Below are positions 30,201 through 46,500 of a stretch of DNA of 64,000 nucleotides, piece after piece (within the stretch, counting starts at the first letter, position 1; every line of letters begins with the position of its first letter). The notes beneath the pieces are model-generated. The model was not told where the DNA came from. It saw nothing but the letters and a program-made list of their open reading frames with translations, and did no database searches. Source of the DNA: Tubiluchus corallicola (Eukaryota > Priapulida > Priapulimorpha > Priapulimorphida > Tubiluchidae); NCBI GenBank assembly GCA_030141605.1, contig JAQGDQ010000015.1, forward strand, positions 188,001 to 252,000, given 5' to 3'. Made by a program: the position numbers and the translations under genes.

Positions 30201-32085
30201 TGTGACATCATTGGTTTTTCGCGATGGGCTGCTTTCTTGTTCATTTTCTTGTTCACTTCTGCTTTATGAATGTCTCACTGCCAAGTTATCTTCTGCCCGA
30301 TGTCCTGTTTAGACAATGTATTCTGACAAGCAGTGATCGTTTTTGCGTTTTTCAGCATATAAAATTGTAAAAATAACAGTGGATTCTTAGGTACAATCGA
30401 AGAGAAAAGAACTAGACAATAAGGCAGAAATGAAAGATGATTTTGGTCTCTGGGCTTTACCGAGGTTTTGAGCCTGTGAAGACCGGGTACACTGTCTGAC
30501 TTAATGCGAGGTTCAAACATAAAAGAAAATGGAAACTAAGAAGAAATGCCTTTCAGACAAAATTTTTTTTAACTCATTAAAATAGTGCTCCCTACATTTT
30601 TAGACACTTGGGAAAACCTTTGTGGCATTTTTTTGAATGTGCAAATGAGGTGTCAGAGTAAAAAGCTTTAAATATTTAAGTAAAAAATATTCTTATAGTC
30701 TACACTATACAGTTTGACTGCTGATCAACGTGCATATAAGTTTGATGCAGTCGAGCACCTTTATTCTATGTGTAACTGCCCAAGCTTCATTTTTCACCGT
30801 GCCTAGCAGGATAGATGGGCGTTTCCTTTTGTGGCAAAAGGAAAGGTTGTCTTATCCTCACTGCGGTCGCGTTTGTGCCATTTTTATGTTGAAGTAACGT
30901 GTAAAAATATCAGGAGAAATATTTCAAAATGTGAAGAAAGGAAGGTTGTTATTAAAATCGGGAGTTTCTGTTAAACTGGTAGGGTTGAAATGTCTTACTG
31001 CTAACCTTGACTAAATATAGTTTTTATGAAATTTAGTTACAAAGGTTAATTATTACCTTACTTACTGTGCATCTAACCGAAATGCTGGCTAGCGGCTTAC
31101 TTGCAGCTTGATCTAATTTGCGGGAGTACTTGGCACACCTATTGTTCATACAGCCTACACACTGTTTAAATAATGGTACAGTAACATCATAGTGCTCTGT
31201 ATACTGTGTTTGTTGCTATAAAGTTGCTGTTCCTTGCAGGTTTGTAAAATAAAAACTGATTCTTATAAGTTTATTTGCTATAAATAGATAAATATTATAG
31301 TAAGAAACGTTTTTATTAATAGATAAATCATTACTCAGCAATAACCATTCTGTTCAGTGTTCACAGTGTTCTGCTTGCTGAGGCCACTGCCAGTCTGTTA
31401 CTGCAGCTGTTAATTGCTGCTTCCTGACATGACGTCACAGCACTGAGTGTCACGGCGGGCGATAATATTTGTCACAGTACCAACGGCGCCTAATTTAAGT
31501 TACCATATCACATAAAAGCATGCATTAAAACTGTTTTAAAAATTAGGAAATGTAATGCTGCCTACGCTTTAAAAGAAAATAACATAAAAAATAGTCATAG
31601 GACACTACGGCAAACTACTACGGCCTTTAAGACAAACTACTACACCTACATGCATACATTGTAACACGTATGTCGTAATACAATAACGAGTCAAGAACTG
31701 TAATTCAATTCAACTGTATTTTCTCAATAATGCCAATTTCAAAGTAACTGAGGACTAGCAGATGTAACCATAATATGCCTTGTACGAAAGTGTCGTGGCT
31801 GTGTCGAAGAAATGGCAGCGAAAAATCATCAATTTAGCTCCATCAATTACCGACAGATCACCTCCGAAACGCTAAGTTTAATCACAATCATGATTTGCAG
31901 ATTCTGATATCTCGAAAAACCTCACTTAACAAAGAAAAACAATCATGTCATCTGTCACACAGAGTATAAAACTCGCACAAATCCTTCAAAAGTACATAAT
32001 TAATAGTTGCAGTATGTGATCTCAAAGAAAACAAATAAGGTGGAGAAATATAATAATACTCACTTAATTCGTCGGACCCCGCCAT
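151..32085 (-). CDS. ECPAS: ECPAS/ECM29 proteasome adaptor and scaffold, 36 coding exons, 3' end outside window
   Basis: ECM29 is a very large HEAT-repeat protein that binds the 26S proteasome, tethers core and regulatory particles and couples proteasomes to membranes and motors. Thirty-six exons with GT-AG borders join into one unbroken frame of about 1475 residues. The vertebrate protein is about 1850 residues, so roughly the last fifth lies past the left edge. The N-terminus ([20 protein letters not shown]) matches the family start, with A at -3 and G at +4 of the ATG. Strong family matches include [20 protein letters not shown] and [18 protein letters not shown]. No residues needed by the alignment appear missing. 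Introns vary from about 110 bp to 3.4 kb and hold most of the mobile DNA. Those not listed separately showed no recognisable content. The gene is divergent from SERP. Exon borders come from splice consensus, phase continuity and recalled family similarity, without transcript data. Confidence 0.95.
289..1597 (-). other. ECPAS intron 35
   Basis: Non-coding, mostly AT-rich. A locally GC-rich patch near 1045-1115 (GGGGACCC...GGGCCCCC) looks like a fragment of a dispersed element. No ends or target duplication were found. Confidence 0.5.
1598..1756 (-). CDS. ECPAS: ECPAS exon 35
   Basis: Residues 1377-1430 ([49 protein letters not shown]). Closely matches the vertebrate segment. Phase 1 in and out; donor GTACGT. 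Confidence 0.95.
2488..2554 (-). CDS. ECPAS: ECPAS exon 34
   Basis: Residues 1355-1377 ([22 protein letters not shown]). Joins exon 35 to give [10 protein letters not shown]. Ends in phase 1. Confidence 0.92.
3036..3125 (-). CDS. ECPAS: ECPAS exon 33
   Basis: Residues 1325-1354 ([20 protein letters not shown] then GTK). Matches the vertebrate [22 protein letters not shown]. Phase 0 at both ends. Confidence 0.95.
3385..3444 (-). CDS. ECPAS: ECPAS exon 32 (60 nt)
   Basis: Residues 1305-1324 ([20 protein letters not shown]). Matches the vertebrate [20 protein letters not shown] almost residue for residue. Phase 0 at both ends. Confidence 0.94.
3817..3976 (-). CDS. ECPAS: ECPAS exon 31
   Basis: Residues 1251-1304 ([40 protein letters not shown]). 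Matches the vertebrate [39 protein letters not shown] segment. Ends in phase 0. Confidence 0.95.
4170..4291 (-). CDS. ECPAS: ECPAS exon 30
   Basis: Residues 1211-1251 ([20 protein letters not shown] and onward). The vertebrate counterpart begins VCVKMCDPAKG. Ends in phase 2. Confidence 0.93.
4542..4775 (-). CDS. ECPAS: ECPAS exon 29
   Basis: Residues 1133-1210, the longest ECPAS exon in the window. Contains [20 protein letters not shown] and [20 protein letters not shown], near-identical to vertebrate ECM29 HEAT repeats. Phase 0 at both ends. Confidence 0.97.
5888..6058 (-). CDS. ECPAS: ECPAS exon 28
   Basis: Residues 1076-1132 ([52 protein letters not shown]). The donor GTATGT lies inside a longer open frame. 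Phase 0 at both ends. Confidence 0.95.
7430..7550 (-). CDS. ECPAS: ECPAS exon 27
   Basis: Residues 1035-1075 ([20 protein letters not shown], then [17 protein letters not shown]). One of the best conserved parts of the family. Ends in phase 0. Confidence 0.95.
7704..7887 (-). CDS. ECPAS: ECPAS exon 26
   Basis: Residues 974-1035 ([20 protein letters not shown] and [10 protein letters not shown]). Matches vertebrate [18 protein letters not shown] and GGALGKTPDG. Ends in phase 2. Confidence 0.94.
9128..9242 (-). CDS. ECPAS: ECPAS exon 25
   Basis: Residues 936-974 ([20 protein letters not shown] and onward). Close to the vertebrate [20 protein letters not shown]. Ends in phase 1. Confidence 0.93.
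9952..10047 (-). CDS. ECPAS: ECPAS exon 24
   Basis: Residues 904-935 ([20 protein letters not shown] and [12 protein letters not shown]). Matches the vertebrate [22 protein letters not shown]. Phase 0 at both ends. Confidence 0.92.
10853..11126. mobile_element. hAT-type MITE, 274 bp
   Basis: Terminal inverted repeats of 16 bp (left CAGGGCTAGATTTACC at 10853-10868, right complement at 11111-11126) match at 15 of 16 positions. They are flanked by a perfect 8-bp direct repeat TCATCAAG (10845-10852 and 11127-11134). Eight-bp target duplications and CAG-starting ends are typical of hAT elements. There is no coding capacity, so it is non-autonomous. It lies in ECPAS intron 23. Confidence 0.9.
11240..11356 (-). 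CDS. ECPAS: ECPAS exon 23
   Basis: Residues 865-903 ([20 protein letters not shown], then [14 protein letters not shown]). Matches vertebrate [20 protein letters not shown]. The donor GTAATT is weak but phase-correct. The 274-bp MITE lies about 110 bp downstream in intron 23. Confidence 0.91.
11770..11871 (-). CDS. ECPAS: ECPAS exon 22
   Basis: Residues 831-864 ([20 protein letters not shown] and onward). Matches vertebrate [20 protein letters not shown]. Phase 0 at both ends. Confidence 0.92.
12265..12455 (-). CDS. ECPAS: ECPAS exon 21
   Basis: Residues 767-830 ([20 protein letters not shown] and onward). The donor GTGAGT restores phase 0 for exon 22. The open frame continues into the intron, so the border rests on splice consensus and homology. 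Confidence 0.89.
12914..12938. repeat. Perfect 9-bp inverted repeat, 7-nt loop
   Basis: ACTGACAGT (12914-12922) is followed after 7 nt by ACTGTCAGT. It could form a short hairpin within ECPAS intron 20. No flanking structure suggests a functional RNA. Confidence 0.5.
13255..13369 (-). CDS. ECPAS: ECPAS exon 20
   Basis: Residues 729-767. [20 protein letters not shown] matches vertebrate [20 protein letters not shown]. A Lys/Asn-rich loop follows. Ends in phase 1. Confidence 0.91.
14005..14139 (-). CDS. ECPAS: ECPAS exon 19
   Basis: Residues 684-728 ([20 protein letters not shown] and onward). Corresponds to the vertebrate NSKEEMRELAALFYSVVVS helix pair. Phase 0 at both ends. Confidence 0.91.
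14463..14554 (-). CDS. ECPAS: ECPAS exon 18
   Basis: Residues 653-683 ([20 protein letters not shown], then FIDKLDWIK). Matches vertebrate [28 protein letters not shown]. Ends in phase 0. Confidence 0.92.
14976..15177 (-). CDS. ECPAS: ECPAS exon 17
   Basis: Residues 586-653. Contains [20 protein letters not shown] and [15 protein letters not shown], both highly conserved ECM29 segments. Ends in phase 1. Confidence 0.94.
15481..15561 (-). CDS. ECPAS: ECPAS exon 16
   Basis: Residues 559-585 ([27 protein letters not shown]). Matches the vertebrate [26 protein letters not shown]. Phase 0 at both ends. Confidence 0.91.
15960..16107 (-). CDS. ECPAS: ECPAS exon 15
   Basis: Residues 509-558 ([20 protein letters not shown], then [11 protein letters not shown]). 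The donor GTATGC lies inside an open frame that reads on for about 130 bp. The HDR-to-AESRVKG join fixes the border by homology. Confidence 0.9.
16997..17100 (-). CDS. ECPAS: ECPAS exon 14
   Basis: Residues 475-509 ([20 protein letters not shown] then LLLACGD). Aligns with the vertebrate [27 protein letters not shown]. Ends in phase 2; donor GTAAGT. Confidence 0.9.
17597..17719 (-). CDS. ECPAS: ECPAS exon 13
   Basis: Residues 434-474 ([20 protein letters not shown] and onward). The 3' border is the least certain in the gene. Donor GTGGGT was chosen because it keeps phase 0 into exon 14; a GTGTGG site 2 nt upstream would break the frame. Confidence 0.82.
17819..17935 (-). CDS. ECPAS: ECPAS exon 12
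   Basis: Residues 395-433 ([20 protein letters not shown] and onward). Matches the vertebrate [20 protein letters not shown]. Phase 0 at both ends; donor GTAAGT. Confidence 0.92.
18491..18655 (-). CDS. ECPAS: ECPAS exon 11
   Basis: Residues 340-394. Starts [20 protein letters not shown] and ends [13 protein letters not shown], a HEAT-like helical pair. Phase 0 at both ends; donor GTAATT. Confidence 0.92.
18803..18922 (-). CDS. ECPAS: ECPAS exon 10
   Basis: Residues 300-339. Contains [20 protein letters not shown], the counterpart of vertebrate TRVKLKIVPHLLRSRQAAE. Phase 0 at both ends. Confidence 0.92.
19911..19989 (-). CDS. ECPAS: ECPAS exon 9
   Basis: Residues 273-299 ([20 protein letters not shown] then SSLTQDK). 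Corresponds to the vertebrate LIDWNNPAIINKMYKVYLG. Ends in phase 0. Confidence 0.9.
20055..20210. repeat. Diverged tandem duplication in ECPAS intron 8
   Basis: Two segments about 100 bp apart share the pattern AAGCTGATxTTCGAGxACT with similar upstream bases (near 20080 and 20180). This is a decayed local duplication; exact limits are uncertain. Confidence 0.4.
20456..20497 (-). CDS. ECPAS: ECPAS exon 8 (42 nt)
   Basis: A small exon, residues 259-273 ([15 protein letters not shown]). It aligns with the vertebrate SVATAADLELKSK stretch. Phase 2 in and out, donor GTGGGT. It is shorter than any open reading frame that would stand out alone; phase and homology support it. Confidence 0.85.
21048..21145 (-). 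CDS. ECPAS: ECPAS exon 7
   Basis: Residues 227-259: [20 protein letters not shown], then [10 protein letters not shown]. Matches the vertebrate KLGIVKF...IASSDTRHS. Ends in phase 2. Confidence 0.9.
21284..21422 (-). CDS. ECPAS: ECPAS exon 6
   Basis: Residues 180-226. A Gly/Gln/Ser/Pro-rich linker ([20 protein letters not shown]) is followed by the conserved [18 protein letters not shown]. The low-complexity linker also occurs at this place in vertebrate ECPAS. Confidence 0.9.
21795..21950 (+). mobile_element. LINE-associated repeat, copy A
   Basis: About 155 bp aligns with 55653-55812. Shared blocks are GTTACAGGCA, the stretch around AAACCAGGTA and TGCTTAGACAA. At the second locus the segment leads directly into reverse-transcriptase sequence on the plus strand, so this is probably a truncated copy of the same retroelement. 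Confidence 0.6.
22150..22950 (-). pseudogene. LINE reverse-transcriptase remnant (C-terminal part)
   Basis: Read on the minus strand, frames with stops and shifts give [12 protein letters not shown], then [12 protein letters not shown] and a Lys/Gln-rich tail. This resembles the LYGCETWTLY ... LRWxGHVxRM order at the end of many non-LTR retrotransposon ORF2 proteins. It is heavily decayed and cannot encode a product. The family cannot be fixed by eye. It sits in ECPAS intron 5, in the same orientation as the gene. Confidence 0.75.
24810..24959 (-). CDS. ECPAS: ECPAS exon 5
   Basis: Residues 130-180. Ends in [14 protein letters not shown], matching the vertebrate LLDFMLDVLLMPYG segment. Phase 2 in and out, donor GTAAAC. 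Confidence 0.92.
25131..25245. repeat. AT microsatellite-like tract
   Basis: Interrupted (AT)n with GTAATATATAT spacers in ECPAS intron 4. Confidence 0.8.
26519..27911. mobile_element. hAT-like non-autonomous element, 1.39 kb
   Basis: The left end TAGCGTTGGGACT and the right-end complement TAGTGGTGGAACA agree at 9 of 13 positions. Subterminal ATTAATCGAT and ATAATCGATTAT motifs near both ends are typical of hAT elements. Flanks are AATTATAG (26511-26518) and ACTTACAG (27912-27919), 6 of 8 identical, consistent with an aged 8-bp duplication. No transposase ORF is present. The right end is about 30 bp from the exon 4 donor of ECPAS. The core (about 27040-27560) is strikingly GC-rich. Confidence 0.7.
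27040..27560. other. GC-rich core inside the hAT-like element
   Basis: About half G+C against roughly one third in the surroundings. Contains CpG-rich blocks and short hairpins (GGAGG, 7 nt, CCTCC near 27414-27430; GGCCGAAAAAGGGCC near 27393-27407). It ends in a (TA)n tract near 27560-27580. No supported ORF and no recognised family. It may be captured sequence or a nested element. Confidence 0.5.
27945..28063 (-). CDS. ECPAS: ECPAS exon 4
   Basis: Residues 91-130 ([20 protein letters not shown]). Begins in phase 0 and ends in phase 2. The hAT-like element at 26519-27911 ends only about 30 bp past the donor, inside intron 4. Confidence 0.93.
28103..28400. repeat. Decayed minisatellite, unit about 30 bp
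   Basis: Roughly nine to ten diverged copies of a unit like AACTACTAAACCCAGTCTGT plus about 10 bp (TCTAAxxGC) run through the start of ECPAS intron 3, next to exon 4. Spacing is irregular, so the array is old or error-prone. Confidence 0.75.
29017..29133 (-). CDS. ECPAS: ECPAS exon 3
   Basis: Residues 52-90: [20 protein letters not shown] and then [14 protein letters not shown]. This is nearly collinear with vertebrate ECPAS. Phase 0 at both ends, donor GTAAGT. Confidence 0.93.
29478..29608 (-). CDS. ECPAS: ECPAS exon 2
   Basis: Residues 8-51, ending in the conserved [20 protein letters not shown]. The acceptor is TTTCAG and the donor GTACAA; it ends in phase 0. Intron 1 upstream is about 2.5 kb. 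Confidence 0.93.
29609..32063 (-). other. ECPAS intron 1
   Basis: About 2.45 kb. Contains a putative TTAA-flanked element (30005-30671) and, near 31370-31500, a more GC-rich stretch with a full CRE palindrome at 31430-31437. That stretch could act as an intronic enhancer or promoter. The remainder is featureless. Confidence 0.5.
30005..30671. mobile_element. Possible TTAA-flanked DNA element
   Basis: The left edge reads TTAAAGGTCCACTGACACC. The complement of the right edge reads TTAAAGCTTTTTACTCTGACACC. Both start TTAAAG and reach a shared CTGACACC block with a small gap. TTAA flanks suggest a piggyBac-type MITE of about 667 bp, but the inverted repeat is imperfect and short. Confidence 0.35.
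32064..32085 (-). CDS. ECPAS: ECPAS exon 1 (start codon)
   Basis: Encodes residues 1-8 (MAGSDEL plus one base of I). The donor is a perfect GTGAGT, leaving phase 1. The downstream join gives [12 protein letters not shown], the conserved ECM29 N-terminus, which fixes this start. Confidence 0.88.
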
Positions 32086-40431
<8,346 letters not shown>

Positions 40432-43361
40432 GATCAACTTAAAAGGCTGTGAACACAAACCGATTAATGTTATCATCTTGGTCGGACTATTTGATATTTT
40501 GTTAATGTTATCGGCTCTTAACCGTTTCTGTTGGGGCATTGGTGAAAGTGGGATTTCATTTTCCAATGATGATATTTTACATTCCAAAGACTTACCATAG
40601 TGGATTGGATACAACACAGTAAGGAATATTGACTTGGCAGACATAACAACTGACTACACAGCAGAATCAAGAGTTTCTAAAGTTATTGTTGTTGCTATGT
40701 AAAATTTTCTAACTGCAATACAATTGAATTTTGTCCTGTACAAGGTAAATCAAATATGATGATACAGTTTCACACCCTTCATGAGACATTCAGTAAAATT
40801 TGGGCTAAGACAGATGCAGTAGGACAGAGGATTTTTCCACCCCAGTGCTGGCCAGAGAAATAAGAAAAGTATAAAAACGATTGACTTTTTATTTAAAGTT
40901 AAGCCAATGAACTTTTTCTATGAAGTCACAAATAAAGTGCCACAATTACCAAACACGAGCGAATTTATTACAAAAAATGTTACATACTCGATGTCTAGTT
41001 ATAATACATGGTTTGACCATTAATACTTTTGAAGTCAGTTGCATTTTAGTGCATGTTTGAAAATGCACAAAATAGTTAGTAATGAAATGTTTACCAAGTT
41101 TTTATTTCTATTTTTGAAATTGTAAGCAAATAAAAATTTGGAGATATTAGAACTTCTATTAGTCGATTTATTTTTATTTCGTTATCAATTTCATGATGAT
41201 TGCGCTGTAAACGTCCGAAGCCGTATCTTTATTTTTACCTGTTTCTGACTTGTTTCTTGATGCATTTTTTTCCTTGAAATTCAAAAAGCTTCATAAATCC
41301 ATCCACTAGCATACATAGTGCTGTATTTTCACATTCACTAATCAAAAATCTTATCATTGGAGTCTTGATGTTATTTATGAATTTACTAACAGCAGATACT
41401 GTAGTATAGTGGCAGTGTTACACTGCTATTCTTGAATTATAGCTTTCCTGTACAATGTCAAATTTTAAATAATGCAATATTTGTATTTTATGAATCATAA
41501 TACATGTTATAAATATTTAATGGATGAGTCCTAATGAAAATGCAGGCTATGTAATTACTAAAGCAGGGTTGGGTGGGTTGTAATAAATTTGTAATAAGTG
41601 TTTTGATTGGAACTAATGGATGAAAATAATGTAAATAAAGGTTCGCATCCAGTCATTTCTTTGTATGGCCTGGCATTGAGTTATTAAAGCTTGTTGGTAA
41701 ATTTTCAATAAAATATATAGCTGTTAGTGTTTTAATCAACCTCTCATGTCGTTATTTTACCAATCGTCCTAAATAAGATATCTATACCGAATAGATCTAG
41801 GTTATTTCCAAAGCTTTTCTTGAATCTACGGTTGCATTTGTTTACGACTGTAATATAAGCATAATATTTCAAACTTCATTTACATATGTACAAAGCGATT
41901 TTTGCGTAATAACACTGCGTAATAGCATGAAGGCATTCACAATGTTTTTGAAATTTAAAACATGGTATACTACCATCAGGAACTACTGAAATTTTCAATG
42001 AGTTTTTGTTTTATCGGTATTCAGACAGAAATCACACAAAACAAAACTAACAGTGCTATAAAAGTGGGAATAAGTCCTAGAACTGCTGCTCATACGGTTA
42101 CCGTCATACTCGAATGCATAAAATTGAAGACAAAAATTAATTTGAATAACAAATCATCTGCATTTTTTGAATTTACAACAAGAAAGTAATGCATTATGGT
42201 TATTATTATTATAAAACAATATCTAGAACACTTTCATTTTGCATTTAAAATATCATCGATTAACATGATAAAAATGAGCTAAGTTAATAGATATACGGTC
42301 AAGTAAGCATAGAGTTTCAACTGCACAACAGCTATAATGATTTTTAAGGTTGCTCTTTTAAATATTAGTTATTTTCTAGTGTTCTAAAACCACCATCGAT
42401 TATGACATGCTGCTATAACTCCGAGTAATGGTAAAAATGTCATAGAACTGGTAAATTAGCTAACATACTATCCATATGATAGGCCTGGAAATCGCTGTTA
42501 CTTATTTACAAAAAAAAAAAACGATATGTATAACAATAATAAAATTTACACAATAACCATTCAACAAGCCTTACCTCATGACCACATAGTGTTAAAGTAT
42601 GTTACGTAAAAAGACACGCTATTATAAATGAGATGCTTAGCAGGAAGATGATACCTATTATATTATTACAATCTTTACACTGCATTCTAAGGAATTCTAA
42701 AGGATCTAAAATTGTTAAAAAATTCCCAGTGTTCTTTTTTTCAAAAACTAATGAACAAACTTACTAATACAAGACAAATAAAAGAGTACAGTTTACTAGA
42801 GTACTAAGTGAAATGTTAAACTTTTAAATAAACTGAATGCAAGATTGTTGTCTGGACCATCTCCAAAATCACACATCAAGCAATCGTAATGAAAAAGTAA
42901 CCACGGTTTTTTTTTTGAAACACTGATAATGTGAACAGATCACATTATAACTGCAATGAATCATTCATTATAGGACATTTGAGAATTTCAGAAAACGTGT
43001 AATGATGCTAGTTAAGTCTGAGACAATGCAACATGATAAAGCAGGACAAGAAGATACCAATATATTACGCAAATGGCCAAAAGATGGCAATGTTAAGCTT
43101 ACTACAGGTGAATAAAATTTTAGAAGTACAGCTCAAACTTTCGTTGCTAGAAGACAAGCATAATTATGTTACACGTAATTAGTAGTACGGAAATTAAAGA
43201 ATGGCACCTGGTTAACGAAACTGTACACAATATATCACATTATAGCTTATAATTTAATATTGGTTCTGTACAACATATTCACATAAACCCTACACAGTAA
43301 CTGCAGCACCATTGGCATCAAACTTAAACGATGTGAAGATGATGTCTTTTGAGGCTTTCAA
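40432..43361. other. Convergent intergenic region SERP-TSC22
   Basis: Holds the 3' UTRs of both genes. For SERP, AATAAA occurs at 40931, 41131 and 41708. For TSC22 no canonical signal was found within about 1.5 kb; an ATTAAA on the minus strand at 43253-43258 is about 100 bp past the stop. Otherwise AT-rich with no recognised feature. Confidence 0.5.
40931..40936 (+). terminator. Candidate SERP poly(A) signal
   Basis: The first AATAAA after the stop, about 500 bp downstream. A second at 41131-41136 is an alternative. Confidence 0.4.
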
Positions 43362-43559
43362 TTATGAGGTGGCATTTGTAGATGGCGCAGCTGGTCGAGG
43401 CTGTTGTAATTGAGCTAGTGTCTCTTGCGTTGCATTATTTTTTAGTATAGTGTTCTCATATTCTAGCTGACTTATCCTGTCTGTCAGCTCCACAATCTTT
43501 TCCTTGAGAATGTCGACCTCCTCTCTGACAGCAACCATTAAATGGCTCTTTACCAGATC
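43362..43559 (-). CDS. TSC22D: TSC22 terminal exon (TSC box and leucine zipper)
   Basis: Starts after TTTCAG with [21 protein letters not shown] zipper with heptad-spaced hydrophobics ([20 protein letters not shown]) follows, then a short Pro/Ala-rich tail ending at TAA. No other stop or frame problem. Confidence 0.97.
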   Translation of the reverse strand, partial: DLVKSHLMVAVREEVDILKEKIVELTDRISQLEYENTILKNNATQETLAQLQQPRPAAPSTNATS

Positions 43560-46500
43560 CTGAAATAACAAATTTGTTAACAAATAAATACATTTTTATT
43601 CCATTATACTAGCTATTGTAATAATAGTCCTGACTCCTACGCTCTTAAGAATTTACTGGATCCCAGTAGTGGAATACACCACTTTATACTATACACCAAG
43701 TGCACTCAAGGCCAAAAACAGTGAGGATGATTAAATTGAGACATGAATGCTTTGGATGATATTTTGACACTTTCAGAACTTTTACAGCGTTTAGGCCAGG
43801 CTTTATACTATTTGAGCATGACAATGCTAAACTCATTACAGTATGACTCACAAACTGCCATTGATAATGAAAAAGTGATTCTAAAATTTTCCGTCCACAC
43901 TAGTAGCTTACATCTTCTTGAAAAGACATAATTAGTTCAGATAACTTTCCTATATTATACATGTGGTATACAAAAATGTCAGTCATTTAAGTTAAGGTCA
44001 CATTATTCTCAACTAGTGAAAGAAGAAGTGACAGGAGAAGGGTCAGGGAGCCTTAGCAAAACTCAGTTTAGCCAGCTTAGGGACCTGGATGATAGTTTGC
44101 CTCAGTGGTTAGGCTAACCATTTTAAACTATCACCTGATTAAATATTTGTACAGACAAATATTATCCACTTTCATGTACATGTAATCATAAACAGATAGC
44201 AATACAGGCATTACAGGAAGAGAGTTTGCAACTTATTTAAAAACTCACCATAGCTTGCTCAATCTTGTTGTCAATAGCAACAGTACTGTTGGAAGCACTA
44301 AAAAGAAAAAATATCATTATAAACTCAAGAAGGACAAACAAGATACGCTAATTGTAAACATATTAATAAAAAATACGTGTAATTATTCTATTGAGTGCCT
44401 TCTTCTGCAAGTAAAAGTGTGAACAATGCAGAATTTTGGATAAATCAGTAACACCAGTGTTTTGATGGCACAGTTGTTTTTCTGGTTTATGCAACCAACC
44501 CAATCAATGACCGGTGACAACATCAACTGTGTTTGTGAATAAATTTAAATCTTTCAAAAATGAATAAATAGATGAAAATGAATGTATTGCATTACATACC
44601 AGACTTTCTACAGCTTAAGGGCTGGTACTATACAGTTAAATGTTTAAGATATTTATATAATCAGAAAAGTGACTTCTTGACTTCTTAACACAAAAGTTAC
44701 AAAAACTGCAGAATTTAAACAGTTAATTTGACATTTTTAGAACAATAGTATTGGTACACTAGTAAAACAATAAAATGGTGCTGAGAGTAAAACAGTAAAA
44801 ATTAAGTATCAAACAAAAATTACTTTATTACAATGTCATGCTTCCAGGATAGCTGTAGCATGCAAATTTAATTTATAAATATTATTACTACCACACGTAC
44901 CAAAAATTTGCATCATTAGTATTTAATGCACTCCAAATTGCCCTAACTTTTCTCAGTCACCCACATTACTTTTTTTAATTATAGGCAATTGGTATTAATT
45001 ATTAAAATCTTTGATTACAAGATGCAAGAATCCCATGCCTCTGATGGAAGTTTCTTAAAACAGTTTTGGCCTTTAGAAAACTATAAAATAAAAAATGCAG
45101 AGGTACAAAGAAATAAGTACTTCGATTACTAAAGTCGGCTCAACGTATTGGGACATCATGCATTTAAATTCCTTACTAAGAGACGTTAAGCGGTAGCCTA
45201 TAAGTATTGTTTTAATTAAGCTAATAAATACTAACTACACCTACAAAACTGTAAACTCAACAAATAACGCTTACAGTGAAATAGAAATTAAAAAAACGCA
45301 TTTTGTCATTTACTCAGCTCCTCGTACATCTGATAATGCAAAGAAATAAGAGGATAAGTAATGTTGCAGCTTTTACGTAGAAGTTTGTAGTAATAGGTCG
45401 TAACACATACTACATTTTAAGGTTAGCATGTAAAATCTCACGCCATTATAATATCTTAAACGTTACGAAATTTAGAAGCATCGACATAAAATTTAAATTT
45501 TACAACGTGTAATCAATGCGATTATTACTAATTACAATACACGCAAAGTCACAAATGTTAAATTAATGTGGTAGGTACACAGACGACTTGCACAACTTTT
45601 CAAAAAGCACAGAGAAATGCAACAATGGGATTCAACAGACAACAAAGCCCTTGTTTAGTTGATTGGCTACTAACAATTAAAAGCCATGCCAAAATCACAC
45701 AGGACGCACATACCCAGTGATATCCTGAACTGAGCCAGGCCACAATCCTCCTCTACATAAAATATACATCATTACTAAGCCATAGACCAATATGATATTA
45801 ATAAAGGGCAATTATATATATATATACGATATATAAACGAATGTTTTGCACCTGTGTGCTGCAGCGTCACCAAATGGAACAGAAGTCACACTGACAGGTT
45901 TTTAATTTTATCAAGTGAAGAAAATGTGATAGACACATGCATGTGTATAAACAAATTAACATAAAAAATTCACCGAGAAAATGATAGGAATAGCATTGGT
46001 AACGAATGTCAAGTCGTTAACTACATACAACTAACCATACCTTTTGAAATTTTATATAATCCAAAACAAATTTCGCTCTTCCAATCAATTTGTATTGAAA
46101 GCGAATACAACCATTTCATTTATCCCCAGGTAAAATATAATGGCAATTTACAAAAGAATTATTGTAAATCAATATTTGATGCACCACGCAGTAAATTAAA
46201 CAGTTTCGTATATGAAATCACCACGGATAAGCGAAAACGGCCTGTAACATTAAATAAGTTTTTTCTAAGGAACGTAACCATTTATAAAGCCGCAAGCAAA
46301 CCGACATTTTGATTAGAACCAACAGCAAAGATATGAAATTGTCGGAATATAAAACAAGTATTCCTTCAGGAAACATTAGATACCTCCATGTACAGTGAAA
46401 GTAGTTGTTAGTCCCTGGACAATACGTAATGATTGACTAGATTACGATATAACGATTACGAGTTGGGTGAAATGTAGAATTTAGCTATAAATAATAAGTG

